Positions 19,529-31,828 of a stretch of 64,000 nucleotides of DNA are shown here, in pieces. The notes below the pieces were generated by a model. It searched no databases. It was not told the origin of the DNA and was given only the letters and a program-made list of their open reading frames with translations. The stretch lies in assembly GCA_963580285.1 (NCBI GenBank), contig OY757011.1, positions 205,423,644 through 205,487,643 of the forward strand, in the 5' to 3' direction. A program made the translations under genes and the position numbers. The DNA is from Lucinisca nassula (lineage: Eukaryota; Mollusca; Bivalvia; Lucinida; Lucinidae). The number at the start of each line of letters is the position of its first letter. Within the stretch, counting starts at the first letter, position 1.

Positions 19529-20521
19529 AATAGAAGTGAAGGCAATGACCTGGAATCTATATAATTAACCCAGAGCTCCCATCAAAGACAACAAAGGGAA
19601 AGAAACACAAACACGAAACAACCAGACCCCAATGGAAACATCAATAGCGGAAAGCAAAAAGGGCAGTTACTTTCCCACAAAACGGCAAACTGGCCATCCA
19701 AAAGAAAAAAAAAGAACAGAAGTGACACACACACTCAAATACAAACCATAACAAAAACAAGAGCACCGCTGAAGTTGAAAAAGGGGCATAACTGTGCCCA
19801 AAATATTTTGAGGGTTACCTCACCTATTGGTATGAGTTCCCTTTTCATAATTAACAACTAGTCCGAGTTTCAAGTAAATATGTTCGGTAATGACAGAGAT
19901 ATTACAAAATGTTCAAGTTTTGCTCGACGACGACGACGATGCAGACGATGCCAGAGCTATGACAATACCTCGTCGTTTTCTTAGAAAACAGCCGAGCTAA
20001 TAACCCACGACAAAATAACCACCTTTGAACGGTCATTGAAAAGCATTTCACTGGGGGGGCTTAAAACGATCTTACGCGGCAACAATCCTCGCCCTCACTT
20101 CTGTCGCCTGTTAGACAAATTATTTGTTCAGTCCGCATGAAGGCTTCCTAACTCATCAGTGCAACATCTCCATGAACACAAAAATCAGTCAGTCACAGAG
20201 ATGAAACAACGGTGAGGACTCGACAGCAAGAAACCACTGAAATGCTGGAGCAAAAGAAAACCAACAGTATGACTCCGATGGGTCTAACAAGAGACAGAGC
20301 ATCAGGCACCGACAAAAATTATATAAAATTAGATTCTCTCTAATTCTCACTAAGCCTTTACTCTGGAACCGTCATAGAATCTGAGGCTTGACCCACCGGC
20401 GTGCAATTAAAGAGGGAAGCAATGTTGTCAACCGTGATTGGGTTAACTACCATGCATGCAGTCTGTTGTACAACATTTATGTTGTATCCAATCTTTTTTA
20501 TATCGAAAAATGATTTTACGA
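19529..20521 (-). repeat. Long PLE tail with C-terminal coding end, interrupted
   Basis: Reverse copy running from the 3' terminus ('tagaagtgaaggcaatgacc') through the whole 3' UTR into coding sequence. On the minus strand near 20,510-20,360 pieces RKIIFRYKK, then VVNPITVD(N) and SLFNCTPVGQASDSMTVP are legible with a frameshift at an A-run. It carries the insertion 19,761-19,998 and meets an oppositely oriented PLE copy at 20,522. Confidence 0.75.
19761..19998. mobile_element. Insertion with 'gacgacgacgacg' core
   Basis: About 238 bp between PLE markers 'ccataacaaaaacaa' and 'taacccacgacaaaataacc'. Contains 'ggggcataactgtgcccaa', 'tccgagtttcaagtaaat' and 'cgacgacgacgacgatgc'. The wording resembles the unit-based elements at 22,855 and 40,545. 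Ends 'gagcacc' and 'gagctaa' show no clear TIR. Confidence 0.6.
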
Positions 20522-20835
20522 AGCCTTTTTTTTCAAAATTTTATAGGCGTCATTCCGATTTAATTTAAAAATTTAATGTTGGACTTAAATCTCTTCTGCA
20601 ACAAGGTCTATCGGTATCGAAGTATCTGGTGACTTAGTATATAAATTCAGAAAATTATATACTAGCAACGACTGCAGCACCCACTTTCGTGAAATCATTC
20701 TTCGATAAAAAAGATTGGTAATACGATAGACCTTATGCATGGTATTTAACCCAATCACGGTTGACAGCTTTGCTTCCCTCTTTAATTGCACACCGGTGGG
20801 TCAGGCCTCAAAGTCTATGGCAGGTCCAATCTTAC
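20522..20835 (+). pseudogene. PLE C-terminal coding remnant, head-to-head with its neighbour
   Basis: The forward frame reads SKFYRRHSDLI, a stop, KFNVGLKSLLQQGLS, then after a shift GDLVYKFRKLYTSNDCSTHF, REIILR, and MVFNPITVDSFASLFNCTPV. This is the PLE region between the RT thumb and the C-terminus. It aligns with 49,768-50,075 (minus) and keeps the part lost from most other copies. Stops and two frameshifts make it inactive. Because the copy to the left is inverted, the pair forms a large imperfect inverted repeat. Confidence 0.75.
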
Positions 20836-21212
20836 TGAGAATTATATGTACTGAACAAATTTTTGTCTAAATAACGACGGCAGTAAGGGCGAGGATTTCG
20901 GCCACATAAAATCGATTTAATCCCCCCCCCCCCAGTGGAATTCGTTTCACTGACCGTTACAAGGCGGTTCTCCTTCCGTGGTTTATTTTTGTTATGGTTT
21001 GTCTTTGAGTGTGTGTATCGCTTGTATTTTATCTTTTGGATAGCCAATTAGCCATTTTGTTGGAAAGTATCTTTCGTTTTGGTTTTCCGCCATTGATGTT
21101 TCCATGAGGGTCTAGTTGTTTCATGTCTGTCTTCTTTCCCTTTGGTGTCTCTGTTGGGAGCTGCGGGTTAGTTGTATCGATTCCTGATCGTAGCATTCAC
21201 TTCTATTTTACT
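20836..21212 (+). repeat. PLE 3' UTR, internally deleted
   Basis: Continues from the coding remnant but lacks the 'cggagtctaactg...ttcatgcg' part. It resumes at 'ctgaacaaatttttgtctaa' and ends 'gcattcacttctattttact'. A C-tract lies at 20,922-20,931. Confidence 0.8.
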
Positions 21213-21429
21213 CGTATTTGTAGTAAGCCAATGCAGTATGAATCTGGCGATAATACCGGGCATGCGAGGTTATGAGGCTTCTAATAGGGCGCACAAAATA
21301 TGGTAGTAGTTTGACAGCTTCAAGATCGTCGAGAGAGGATCTTGTAATAAAAGCATAGTTTGGAGGAGGATCATATGTCCTAGAAGATATCTTCAGCAAA
21401 GGGACTGAAGCATCTCTAAGACACTTGAG

Positions 21430-22372
21430 AAGCCTATCTTAAGTAGTTTAGGTTGTAGGACCAAAGCGTTAATCCAAATCATTAATCCATTGACAAATGG
21501 TAAATATCAATGTTCGGATCAACAGACATGGACTCCAAAAAAGTGTAATCAGGCGTCCTTGGATAGTAAGCATTACTTGGTAAGCAAGCTTCGCCCACCA
21601 TGCCTATTGGTCTGAACGAAGAAAAGGAGTAAATGCCGTGAATGGTATGTCCGAGATTTTGGAAGTCTTCCTATGGCTTTCCATTGGCAAACACATCAAA
21701 AATAATTCTGGAAATGGCCACATTGTACGGATCAACAAGATCATGCTACCTCCCATAGAACTTCTTTAGTGTTGATAGCAGTTTGGTTTTTTTGATACCC
21801 CTGGCTTAACAACCTGGTAGTGAGCACCTTCTCACGTTCCGTAAAGCCCTGATAGATGGAACAGGCTCTAGCATAACGGATTAACTGTGAAACGTAAACT
21901 CCATATGCTGGTGCAGACGGGATATTACTGCTCAGGAAGGGAAAGTTAACAATGGGAAAATTGAAGTCATCTCGTTTATCGTACAGCATAGTAGTAAGCT
22001 TCTCGTTGTCAATATAGAGATAGTAATCCATTTATGAGGAGGAGGTTGCAGTCACTGTTGTTTCCTTAATTTCAAGTTCACGTGGATAGATGAATTCCAA
22101 GTACTCGGCGAATTCAGCATTTTTCAGAGACAATCAATCATCTATATATCTGTAGGTAAAACTGAATTGTTGTGCAAGGCGTTTCTTGTCTCCTTTGAGG
22201 AGATACCTTGTACAAACTCGGCCTGATACGAGTACAAGAACAAGTCGGCAAGCAACGGTGCACAATTAGTAACCATTGGTATGCTAATTGTTTGCTGAAA
22301 TATTAGGCCACTGAACTCCACGAAAATACAGTCAATTAGATATTCCAGCATCTTTATGGGTATTAAGGTAAA
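21430..22372 (-). pseudogene. Penelope-like element, second lineage, RT remnant
   Basis: The minus strand carries reverse transcriptase boxes in order. First is MLEYLIDCIFVEFSGLIFQQ followed by IPMVTNCAPLLADLFLYSY (catalytic-region box; family norm IPMGTNCAP). After a +1/-1 shift comes FTYRYIDD (22,135-22,160), which keeps both aspartates but is followed by a stop. Then LYDKRDDFNFPIVNFPFLSS and AYGVYVSQLIRYARACS. Downstream to about 21,430 only short pieces survive. A PLE RT copies RNA from an opened target end; a GIY-YIG nuclease domain, usual in canonical PLEs, was not found. A shorter relative is at 56,388-56,848. Confidence 0.7.
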
Positions 22373-22530
22373 TAATTATGTTGTTTCCACCTAGCAGCCC
22401 GACACTGCACCATCTCAAGTCAATCAATGTTGGCTTTTGTGTAGGAGTATTCAACCAATGGACAGACTAGCGTCGTGTATGCCATTTTCATTCATCGTTG
22501 GGTTTTGGGATCTGATGTTTCTCTTCATGA
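22372..22530 (-). pseudogene. LINE (CR1/Jockey-like) RT C-terminal remnant
   Basis: The minus strand reads KMAYTTLVCPLVEYSY and then IDXLEMVQCRAARW (X = stop). This matches the AYxTLVRPxLEYxxxVW ... LExVQRRAARF box of LINE reverse transcriptases. About 20 codons between the two halves are missing. It lies immediately upstream of the PLE RT piece, so the two probably met by insertion. Confidence 0.65.
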
Positions 22531-22557
22531 AGCCGAGAGATCGACTTGCAGAGGTGG

Positions 22558-22675
22558 GTAAAATAGAAGTGGAGGCAATGATCAGGAATCGTTACAATTA
22601 ACCCGCAGCACCCATCAGAGGAACCAAAGGGAAAGAAACACAAAGATAAAACAACAGACCCTAATAGTCGGGGAT
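22558..22675 (-). repeat. Short PLE 3'-end fragment
   Basis: Reverse tail from 'aaaatagaagtggaggcaat' to 'aaacaacagaccctaat'. Confidence 0.8.
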
Positions 22676-22854
22676 TTGAAATTCGTAGCACCCGTATTTA
22701 AGGAGTTTAATGCACCTTATTTTCTCACACTTAGCTATGATATTAATTTATTGAGAGGTCTCTCAGCATCTTGAAAATGGAGTTAGAAAATCAAAAAAGT
22801 GGGGAAAAAGACATAAAAAGGGGAGATAAATGTACCTACCCTCTTTTTTCATTT

Positions 22855-23430
22855 GAACATCCAAACAATTCAAAACGACATTTCCTCTGAAACTACAAGA
22901 CCAATTGGAACCAAATTACATGTGAAGCCGCCATGGGATGGAAGAACAAACATATATTCTGAATGTCTGGGTCACATAATTAAAATGTCCACCATGCCCA
23001 TATATGGTAAAAACCTTAAAAATCGACCGTTCTCAGGAACCAGTTGACCGATGGCCTTGAAACTTGATACACAATATTGGGAACCCGATCCCTTTCACAT
23101 TTGTTAAAATGATGACATTTGGTTGACCTTGACCTTTCTTACGTCAAGGTCACATACGGTCACTTAGGGTTTTGTATGGCAAAGACAGGATAATCTGGTT
23201 CTGTTGCAGCTTATGATATCAGAGTTGATATTTGCAACCAGCTAAATGATCCTGGGGCCATAAGATTACATATTTCTACTTTTTTCAAAAAATCTGTGCT
23301 AACTGATACCAAATTACATACATGTATACTGCATCAGTGTGGTCGAGAAATCAAAGTTTGTTTGAGGGATCTGTGTGATTGTCACACCAATATATGGCCA
23401 AAAGTGATTTTGAATTCTGCATCTCAGGAA
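22855..23430 (+). repeat. Single diverged unit of the D repeat family
   Basis: Contains 'gccaccatgggatgg'-like, 'caccatgcccatatatggta', 'ccgatggccttgaaacttga' and 'ggttgaccttgacctttctt', matching the tandem units at 28,157-31,660. Here there is one unit, not an array. Confidence 0.65.
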
Positions 23431-23815
23431 ATACAAGACCTTGGTATGCAACATTTTGGACTTCGGATCTGCTGAGAGTGTTCAAAGGGGACCATAATGT
23501 ATGCGACGGCAACAAAAAAACAATGGTTGATTTAAAAATAATTTGGCAGCAATGGATATGCGATTGGCCTCTACTAAACCATTATGGTCGATTAAAATAA
23601 ATGGCCACCAAGGGTTGGTTAATTTATGCCCACTTGAGCTCTGGTGAGCGTAGTTGCCCATGGGATCTTGTTTATAACTTTGTGTTCAGGCTTGTTATTA
23701 AAAATCGCGTAAGCTTGATTGGCGTTGCCATGATACAGCAGCCACAGTTTTCTGCTTTACTGATTACGCTTGTTTGGTTATCTTTTATTGCTTAGCTGCA
23801 TTTTCCAGTCTTCAT
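23431..23815. other. Unassigned stretch
   Basis: Two short frames (23,379-23,600 and 23,601-23,795) without recognised features. They are probably chance. Confidence 0.3.
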
Positions 23816-24310
23816 CGGAGTCTAACTGTTGGTTTTCTTTTGCTCCAGCATTTCAGTGGTTTCTTGCTGTCGAGTCCTGACCGTTGTCTCAACTCTTAGG
23901 TTCTTTGATTATTTGTGTTCACGGAGATGTTGCACTGATGAGTTAGGAGGCCTTCATGCGGACTGAACAAATTATGTCTAAATCGCGGCGGAAGTAAGGG
24001 CGAGGATTGTGGCCACGTAAAATCGATTTAAGCCCTCCAGTGGAAATCTTTTCACTGACCTTCCAAGGCGGTTCTTCTGTGGCGATTTATTTATGTTGTG
24101 GTTTGTTACTTACTGTGTGTATCACTTATGTCTTTTAATTTTGGATGGCCATATGGCCATTTTGTGGGAAAGTAACTGTCCTTATGGCCTTCCTTTGTTT
24201 AGGTTTCCATTATGGTCTGGTCGCTTAATGTTTGTATTTCTTTCCCTTTAGTGTATTTGATGGGTGGAGTAAGTTAATTGTATCGATTCCTGATCTTTGT
24301 TTTACTTCTA
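23816..24310 (+). repeat. PLE 3' UTR, subfamily 2
   Basis: Starts 'tcggagtctaactgttggtt' and ends 'cctgatctttgttttacttc'. It differs from the main family by 'ggatggccatatggccattt', 'gtttaggtttccattatggt' and 'gggtggagtaagttaattgt'. The same variants are at 53,223-53,724 and 58,495-58,842. Confidence 0.8.
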
Positions 24311-25005
24311 CTTTTCATAAATCACGATAACCAGTGGTAGTTTGGTATGAAGTCACCATGACAGCAATACCGCTGAAAAACAACAATGTTCAGTGAATTT
24401 AACAACGCGACCCTATTTCAGTCAGAATTTCGTCCAGTATTTCATAATTGAAGGAAAGACGTATTTAATCACTTTACGCCTCTGAACAAACCTGCTTCCT
24501 TTTGACTGAAGGTCTGCGAAATTTGTATGCAAACAAAAAAGAAACATTATAAAATATTTGCATGGTAGAACGACGATTTTACATAAATGTTTTATAGGTT
24601 TGTTTTGGTTTTTACCATTAATTTCCTGCAGAAAAAGATACTCTACTAAATTTAAATATCAGCATCTAATTCTCCAACTGCGGATTTGATATACTGCAGT
24701 TCATCTGCTGATTGAATGACTCTGGTTTTGGTTGATGTTTTGGCAAATATGCGCAAATTTGTGGTTACCAAGTTAAATGAAGATGCAGAAAAGATCAGTC
24801 GAATCTGTGTTTAACCCGATGTTCCCACCCTTCTTGACAAAAGTGTAGAAGAAGAAGCTTGATTTACATAGGAATCGTCACATTTATTATGCCAAACATC
24901 GTCCCTGTTCAAAATATCTGACCTATAAGGTGTCAACCTCAAGTAAGTTAACCTTTCATTCAGTTCCTTTCATAAGTACGAATGCATTTCCGCCAGAACG
25001 CCTGT
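24311..25005. other. Unassigned AT-rich stretch
   Basis: Nothing recognised. Confidence 0.35.
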
Positions 25006-25435
25006 AGGTAGGTGCCTGATGCTCTTGTCTCTGTTAGGGCTAACCAGAGCCTAACTATGGGTTTCCTTTGCCGAAGCATTCTAGCTATCCCATGCTGTTG
25101 AGTCCTCGTCCTTGTCTCATCTCATTCGTTTGATTTTATGTTCGCGGAGATGTTGCATTGATGAGCTGGAAATCCATTATGCAGACTGAACAACTTATGG
25201 GTTTTAACCAAGACAACCAATGATGAGGACTGAGGCCACCTTTGCAGACTGAACAACTTACGGGTTTTAACCAAGACAACCAATGATGAGGACTGAGGCC
25301 ACCTTAAATCAATTAAAGTGTCCACCCCAAACCCCAGCATCCGTAAAACTTCTCACTGACCCCCTTCCAAGGTGTTTGGAATGGGAGGTGCGAGGTATTT
25401 TGTATAGGTTCCTAATCATTGCCTACACTCTGTTT
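25006..25435 (+). repeat. Old PLE 3' UTR with a 63-bp tandem duplication
   Basis: A diverged tail ('ggtgcctgatgctcttgtct', 'gcggagatgttgcattgatg', 'cctaatcattgcctacactc'). The segment from 'gcagactgaacaactta' to 'gaggactgaggccacctt' occurs twice in tandem (25,181 and 25,244). Confidence 0.75.
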
Positions 25436-25846
25436 GTCAAATCATGATAACTCCTGATGGCTTGACATAGAAAGCCATTTTGGCAAATCTGTATTGGACA
25501 ATTGGGGTGGTTGGGCGAGGCAAATGTGGCGTTTACCCTGCGTCAATAGGGCGTCCAATTGATATTGGCTTACAGCTGGACAAGACCTGCTGTTCTTGGC
25601 TCAGGTAATGGTAGAGGGGGAATACTGTTATTTCTTCTGTTTCGGCACTTAAATTTATTTTCCTCTTTCTCTTCTGTCCCTCACTTTCATCTGCTCAACT
25701 ATCTCTTCTATCGCTTTTCTCTGGGAGAGGACACAGAATGACCAACAAGGGTGGACGTGCCTTTAAACCCAAAACAATCACTATATGGGACAAATATCAG
25801 TAAAAGGTAGTAGTGAAAAAGTAGATGAAGAACAGGTTAATCAGTG
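25436..25846. other. Unassigned stretch
   Basis: Pyrimidine-rich part at 25,620-25,720. No recognised element. Confidence 0.3.
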
Positions 25847-26119
25847 CATCACGTGAACAAGTCCATGAAATGAAGACCCCTAAACCAAACTTTATATAGA
25901 GAAAACTGGGGTTTACGGAATAAACATTATTTTTTCTTATTTCTGTTCCAAGACATAGGTTGTGGGTACTTGTTAGAACCGCCTGATGCGGTAATAACGA
26001 GCACCCTCAACCTATGTTTTGAACATTTATAACAACCATATCAAGGATTTTCATCAGAAAAGTAGCCATTTTAGAGATGTGAAAAATGCACTATGTCGCA
26101 CGGGTGAGTTTTCGAAATG
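25847..26119. mobile_element. Fold-back element, type C
   Basis: Starts 'catcacgtgaacaagtccat' and ends 'gcacgggtgagttttcgaaatg'. The core is eroded: 'cttgttagaaccgcctgatgcggtaataacgagc' (starts at 25,969). Confidence 0.75.
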
Positions 26120-27270
26120 TGTGACAAGAGACACTGGATAATAAAGAGCTAGTGGCGAATATAGGGACACGGTTATCGAAGGCAGGTTGCCCAATGAAAA
26201 GGTAGAAAGTAAGTGGAGGTGACATCTTAAGATGCACGTTTACAGGTTATACCACTACTCTGGGAAAAGGGAAGAAGGAAGAATGTTTAAGGGGTGGCTT
26301 TACATTACATTAAAGCTCGGTTACCATTTATTTTAATCGTGCGACTTACCAGAAAATAAGGCACCCAGTAAGATTTCAATAGAGACCTTGTAGTGGCCAG
26401 TAACATTTACGTGTTTAAAATATAATACTGTCGATGTTAGTTTGGGAGCCTTCAGCACGAACTGGAAACTTTGGATAATGAATATTGAAATATACAATGT
26501 ATTTATTAAATGTTGATAGATTCAAGTCACCAGTTTAGAGAATCACTTGATAGTTTATCGCTGACAATTATGCTTGGTGATGTATATTCACCTCACTAAA
26601 TAAAAACCAGAAGGAAATGGTCACCAGTATTTTTTCAAAAATATATCTGTTGGCCCCTGTTATGATACATCTGTGACCAGCCAGTAAAATAATTTATTTT
26701 ATGTATGTTTTAATATTGATTTTTATCACGATCTGTGACACAGCAGGAAAAACCAGCAAAAGGGTTCATAGGTATCCAAGTCCCTTGTTCATGCCCAGGT
26801 TGACACAGAGTCATCAAGTTACACATGCATGTGCAAAAATAACGGCCCTGCATACTGACGAAAAATGAATTGTTTAATAAAATAGTAAAAATCCTTTAGA
26901 GCAAAAATAGTGTAAAATTTACCAAATTTCTGGGGGTAAAAATTCAATGGTCAAAATTTATGGTAACACCGGATGTAGTTACGTCATATTATGAATTTTG
27001 GTATCTTCGATTATTGACAAATATTTTGGTTGATCCAATAAATCAACATTCACTTGTAAGCGCAAGCTACACATAACTAAAGTTAATCCAACTTTTCCAT
27101 TCGCATGGGGGTGGGTGTGAACTCATAGAATTTTCAACCCCTTTTCCCCACCAGATTTGCTAAATAATCACATGCCATATAGGTTAGGCTTCTATCTCAA
27201 AGAAACAGCCTAAACAAAGCGTGAGACTTTTGGGTGCATTAAATCTTTCGAAATCTGGTCTCAAATCCCG
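26120..27270. other. Unassigned stretch
   Basis: About 1.1 kb with no recognised repeat, hairpin or coding sense. Confidence 0.4.
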
Positions 27271-27274
27271 GACT

Positions 27275-27402
27275 ATAATGGAAACATCATTAGCAGAAAG
27301 CCAAAAGGACAGTTACTTTCCTACACAATGGCCAATAGGCTATCCAAAATAAAATAATATAAGCGACACAAACACCCAAAGACAAACCATAACAAAAATA
27401 AG
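27275..27402 (-). repeat. Internal PLE 3'-UTR fragment
   Basis: Reverse fragment 'ctataatggaaacatcatta' to 'aaaccataacaaaaataag'. Both the 3' terminus and the 5' side are missing. Confidence 0.75.
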
Positions 27403-27721
27403 TTCAGTATGTGTTTGTTGAATGTTTTCGGGATTCTGTACTGTTTGAGTTAGTGGCTCATATAGCTTTTGCTTCCAAATACTGCAAGAAACTTGGCCTA
27501 CTGAAACCAATTTAAGGGGCTCTTACTTTCAAAGTAGTAGGATCTGTTTAACGTATACTTATTGTACTACTATGTAGCTTTTGACAGCAGGACTATTCGT
27601 GTATTTTATTGTTTGGTACTTGTGATGTGGTTGTTCATTTTCCAGATATGTCAAGGCAGCGGTGGTTTGTGAACTTGAGTTTGGTGATTTTATATCCTGT
27701 TATATTTAGGCGTTGGTTTTG
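27403..27721. other. Unassigned stretch
   Basis: Nothing recognised. Confidence 0.3.
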
Positions 27722-27885
27722 TTTGTTTGTTTGATTTGAGGTTTTACGTCCTCGTCAACAATGTAAAGGTCATTTTGGAGACGTTGCTTCCAATTTTGTG
27801 GGACTTTTACCCGACATCGAGATGAAATGACATCTCAAGCCCTGTCGCCCAATGAAACCAATAGGGTTTATTAGCTATTTAGGCG
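27722..27885 (-). mobile_element. SINE H, 5'-truncated
   Basis: The minus-strand sense ends in an A-rich tail (inverse of 'tttgtttgtttgatttgagg'). The body has the inverse of 'gttttacgtcctcgtcaaca' and 'aattttgtgggacttttacc'. The tRNA-like head present at 54,951-55,166 and 59,253-59,490 is missing. Confidence 0.75.
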
Positions 27886-28156
27886 TTGGTATTATGACTC
27901 TTGTTTTGGTTGACACTTATGCACTGTGAATTTTGACGTTGGCTATTCATGAGCGTGTGTGTCATAGCTTTCACCATATTTCAATACACTGCTCCTGGCT
28001 ATACCTGGGATTTTCTAACTGGTAAAATTTTATTTAAAAAATGAAATCTGTTATCTGATTAGTATTATACGCGAAGCATGCACATTTAATTACATTAACT
28101 GTGTTGAAATCCGATTTCCGTTATTTCCTTTCCATGCACGACGTGCAACGTTTTTA

Positions 28157-31100
28157 GCTCGCCTGAGCCCTTAGGCTCATAGGTGAGCTTATAGTATAGC
28201 AATGGTCCGTCGTCCGTCCGTCCGTCTGTCCGTCGTCCGTCCACCATTTTCAAAGATCTTCTTCTCCTATACTGCAGGGCCAATCAAAGCCAAATTTCAT
28301 ATGGAGCCTCAGTGGGATGGGGGAACGAAAGTTTGTTCGCGGGGTCTGGATCACATGACCAAGATGGCCGCCATGCCCATATATGGTAAAAAGCCTTCAA
28401 AAATCTTCTTCTCCAGAACCATAAGGCCAGTGGCCTTGAAACTTGGCATGTAGCATATGGTACTCGAGCCCATCATGGTTTGTACAAATGGTGACCCTGG
28501 GTTGACCTTGACTTATTTTACAGCAATGTCAAATTTGTCGACTTTGGCTTTTGCATGGGGCAAAGTGAAAATAATGGATTTATAGGAAACCATTGAAGAC
28601 AGTGTCACCAAAATTTGTAGATCAGGTAAAGTAGCTGAATACATGAATGTATATGGATCAGAAAGGTCAAGGTCATTCATTGGCTTGTTCGCGGGTCTGG
28701 ATCACATGACCAAGATGGCCGCCATGCCCATATATGGTAAAAAGCCTTCAAAAATCTTCTTCTCCAGAACCATAAGGCCAGTGGCTTTGAAACTTGGCAT
28801 GTAGCATATGGTACTCGGGCCCATTATGGTTTGTACAAATGGTGACCCTGGGTTGACCTTGACCTATTTTACAGCAATGTCAAATTTTCCGACTTAGGCT
28901 TTTGCATGGGGCAAAGTGGAAATAATGGATTTATAGGAAACCATTGAAGACAGTGTCAACAAAATTTGTAGATCAGGTAAAGTAATTGAATACATGAAGA
29001 TCTATGGGTCAGAAAGGTCAAGGTCATTCATTGGCCTTAGACCAAGGTCATTCAGGATCCATATTTCAAACATTTTTTCTCCAAAACTGCTGAGCCAATT
29101 TAATTAAAATTTAATATGGAGCCTTTGTGAGTTGAACAAATGAAAAAATGCCAATACGGTCTAGATCACATGACCAAAATGGCCGTCACGCCCATATATG
29201 GTAAAAAGCCTTAAAAATTCTTCTCCTCCAGAACTGTAAGGCCAATGGCCTTGAAACTTGGCATGTAGCATATGGTACTCACCCATCATAGTTTGTACAA
29301 ATGGTGACCCTGAGTTGACCTTGACCTATTTTACAGCAATGTCAAATTTGCCGACTTAGGCTTTTGTATGGGAAAAAGTGAAAATAATGGATTTTTAGGA
29401 AACCATTGAAGACACTGTCACCAAAATTAGTAGATACGGTAAAGTAGCTGAATACATGAAGATCTATGTGTAAGAAAGGTCAAAGTAATTAATTGACCTT
29501 AGACCAAGGTCACGCAGGTTCCATATTTCAAACATTTTTTCTCAGAAACTACTGAGCCAATTGAAGTGAAATTCAATATGGAGCCTTTGGGAGTTGAACA
29601 AATGAAAAGCTGCCAACATGGTCCGTCGTCCGTCCGTCCGTCCGCTCCCATGAGAGGGTAGTTGTGAGTTGATTCATATGTACTGGCCGGACTTGTGGGG
29701 AAAAATCTACTTGTGAGTTGCACCACATAAGTCGATATTTTCTAATTACTTCCAGGGGGTAGAGGGGGGGTATAGGTGTCATTCCCAAACATCATATTCC
29801 CACAAGTTCGGACACAATGTCCATGGTTGACCATCACTTGTGGGGCTGAACGTACAGAATCAAGTTCTGAGTTGCACAAACCCCGGTAGTAGGTTCTCTA
29901 CCAATGTGTCCATGATGGACAACATTCTGGGTTGCAAATTTGTCCGAATTTGTGCTGTGCAACCCACAACGTATCCCTCATGCGTACGTCCGTCCGTCCA
30001 CCATTTTCAAAGATGTTCTCCTATACTGCAGGGCCAATCAAAGCCAAATTTCATTTGGAGCCTCAGTGGGATGGGGGAACGAAAGTTTGTTCGCGGGGTC
30101 TGGATCACATGACCAAGATGGCCGCCATGCCCATATATGGTAAAAAGCCTTCAAAATTCTTCTTCTCCAGAACCATAAGGCCAGTGGCCTTGAAACTTGG
30201 CATGTAGCATATGATACTCAGGCCCATCATGGTTTGTACAAATGGTGACCCTGGGTTGACCTTGACCTATTTTACAGCAATGTCAAATTTGCCGACTTAG
30301 GCTTTTGCATGGGGGCAAAGTGAAAATTATGGATTTATAGGAAACCATTGAAGACAGTGTCACCAAAATTTGTAGATCAGGTAAAGTAACTGAATACATG
30401 AAGATCTATGGGTGATAAAGGTCAAGGTCATTCATTGGCCTTAGACCCAAGATGGCCGCCATGCCCATATATGGTAAAAAACCTTCAAAAATTTTCTTCT
30501 CCAGAACCATAAGGCCATTGGCCTTGAAACTTGGCATGTAGCATATGGTACTCGGGCCCATCATGGTGTGTATAAAATGGTGACCCTGGGTTGACCTTGA
30601 CCTATTTTACAGCAATGTCAAATTTGCCGACTTAGGCTTTTGCATCGGGCAAAGTGAAAATTATGGATTTATAGGAAACCATTGAAGACAGTGTCACCAA
30701 AATTGGTAGATCAGGTAAAGTAACTGAATACATGAAGATCTGTGGGTTAGAAAGGTCAAGGTCATTCATTGGCCTTAGACCCAAGATGGCCGCCATGCCC
30801 ATATATGGTAAAACGCCCTCAAAAATCTTCTTCTCCAGAACCATAACGCCAGTGGCCTTGAAACTTGGCATGTAGCATATGGTACTCGGGCCCATCATGG
30901 TTTGTTCAACTGGTGACCCTGGGTTGACCTTGACCTATTTTACAGCAATGTCAAATTTGCCCACTTAGGCTTTTTCATGGGGCAAAGTGAAAACAATGGA
31001 TTTATAGGAAACCATTGAAGACAGTGTCACCAAAATTTGTAGATCAGGTAAAGTAACTGAATACATGAAGATCTATTGGTGAGAAAGGTCAAGGTCATTC

Positions 31101-31660
31101 ATTGGCCTTAGACCAAGGTCATTCAGGATCCATATTTCAGATATTTTTTTCTCCAAAACTGCTGAGCAAATTTAAGTGAAATTTAATATGGAGCCTTTGT
31201 GAGTTGAACAAATGAAAAGATGCCAATACGGTCTAGATCACATGACATGATGAAAAGTTGCCAATATGGTCTAGGTCACATGACCAAGATAGCCACCACG
31301 ACTATATATTTATATATTTTTCTTATAACTATTTGATTTTGTGCAGAGTTTGATAAAAATAAATAAATAAAGGCTGTTTATAGTTTTAAGCGTCGGTTGT
31401 TATTGTTTTTTTTATTATTTTCTACTTGAAAATAGACAAAAATGGGACCAGTCTGAAGCATAGGCACCGAGGTTATAAAACTTTTTTCACGCTCAACTCA
31501 CTTCAGCATGAAATTTACCCTGCTCATAAGTTTTAAAATGCCAACAAATATTGAGATGGCATTTTAAAATTTATGAGCAGGGTAAATGACATTTTCTGCT
31601 GATCTAAGTAGGAAAATTGTCACCAGACAGGTGAGCGGTTCAGGACCACTGGTCCTCTGG
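28157..31660. mobile_element. Large unit-based element D (two parts, 330-460-bp tandem units)
   Basis: Begins with a small hairpin 'agctcgcctgagcc...ggctcataggtgagct' and a run of 'ccgtcgtccgtccgtccgtc'. It ends near 'cagacaggtgagcggttcag' and 'gaccactggtcctctggttt'. Six units contain 'gatggccgccatgcccatat', 'ccagtggccttgaaacttgg' and 'gggttgaccttgacctattt', starting near 28,363, 28,716, 29,179, 30,117, 30,453 and 30,786. A non-repeated 340-bp part (29,650-29,985), flanked by 'gtccgtccgtccg' on both sides, separates two sub-arrays. No open frame survives across units, so a coding role is unlikely. Type (non-autonomous DNA element or satellite-like element) is not settled. Confidence 0.75.
31510..31590. 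repeat. Long hairpin inside element D
   Basis: 'atttaccctgctcataag' pairs with 'tttatgagcagggtaaat', continuing through 'ttttaaaatgcc/ggcattttaaaa', with a loop of about 15 bases. Confidence 0.85.
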
Positions 31661-31828
31661 TTTTGGTATTCTAACAGAAGAATATTCGGCGGGGGAATTA
31701 AAGAGCGCAGTACACAGAATAGAATCATATTTTACACACGAACGTCATAAACGACAGACAGAAGCATAACAAAATAAAAGTAATTCATTTGACATGAAAA
31801 TTTCCTCCTCAAGTCATCCTAAGAAGAC

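Noticed and set aside
28202..30207. Several 70-90-codon frames in element D
   Set aside because: The same repeat unit read in different frames; none is kept across units.
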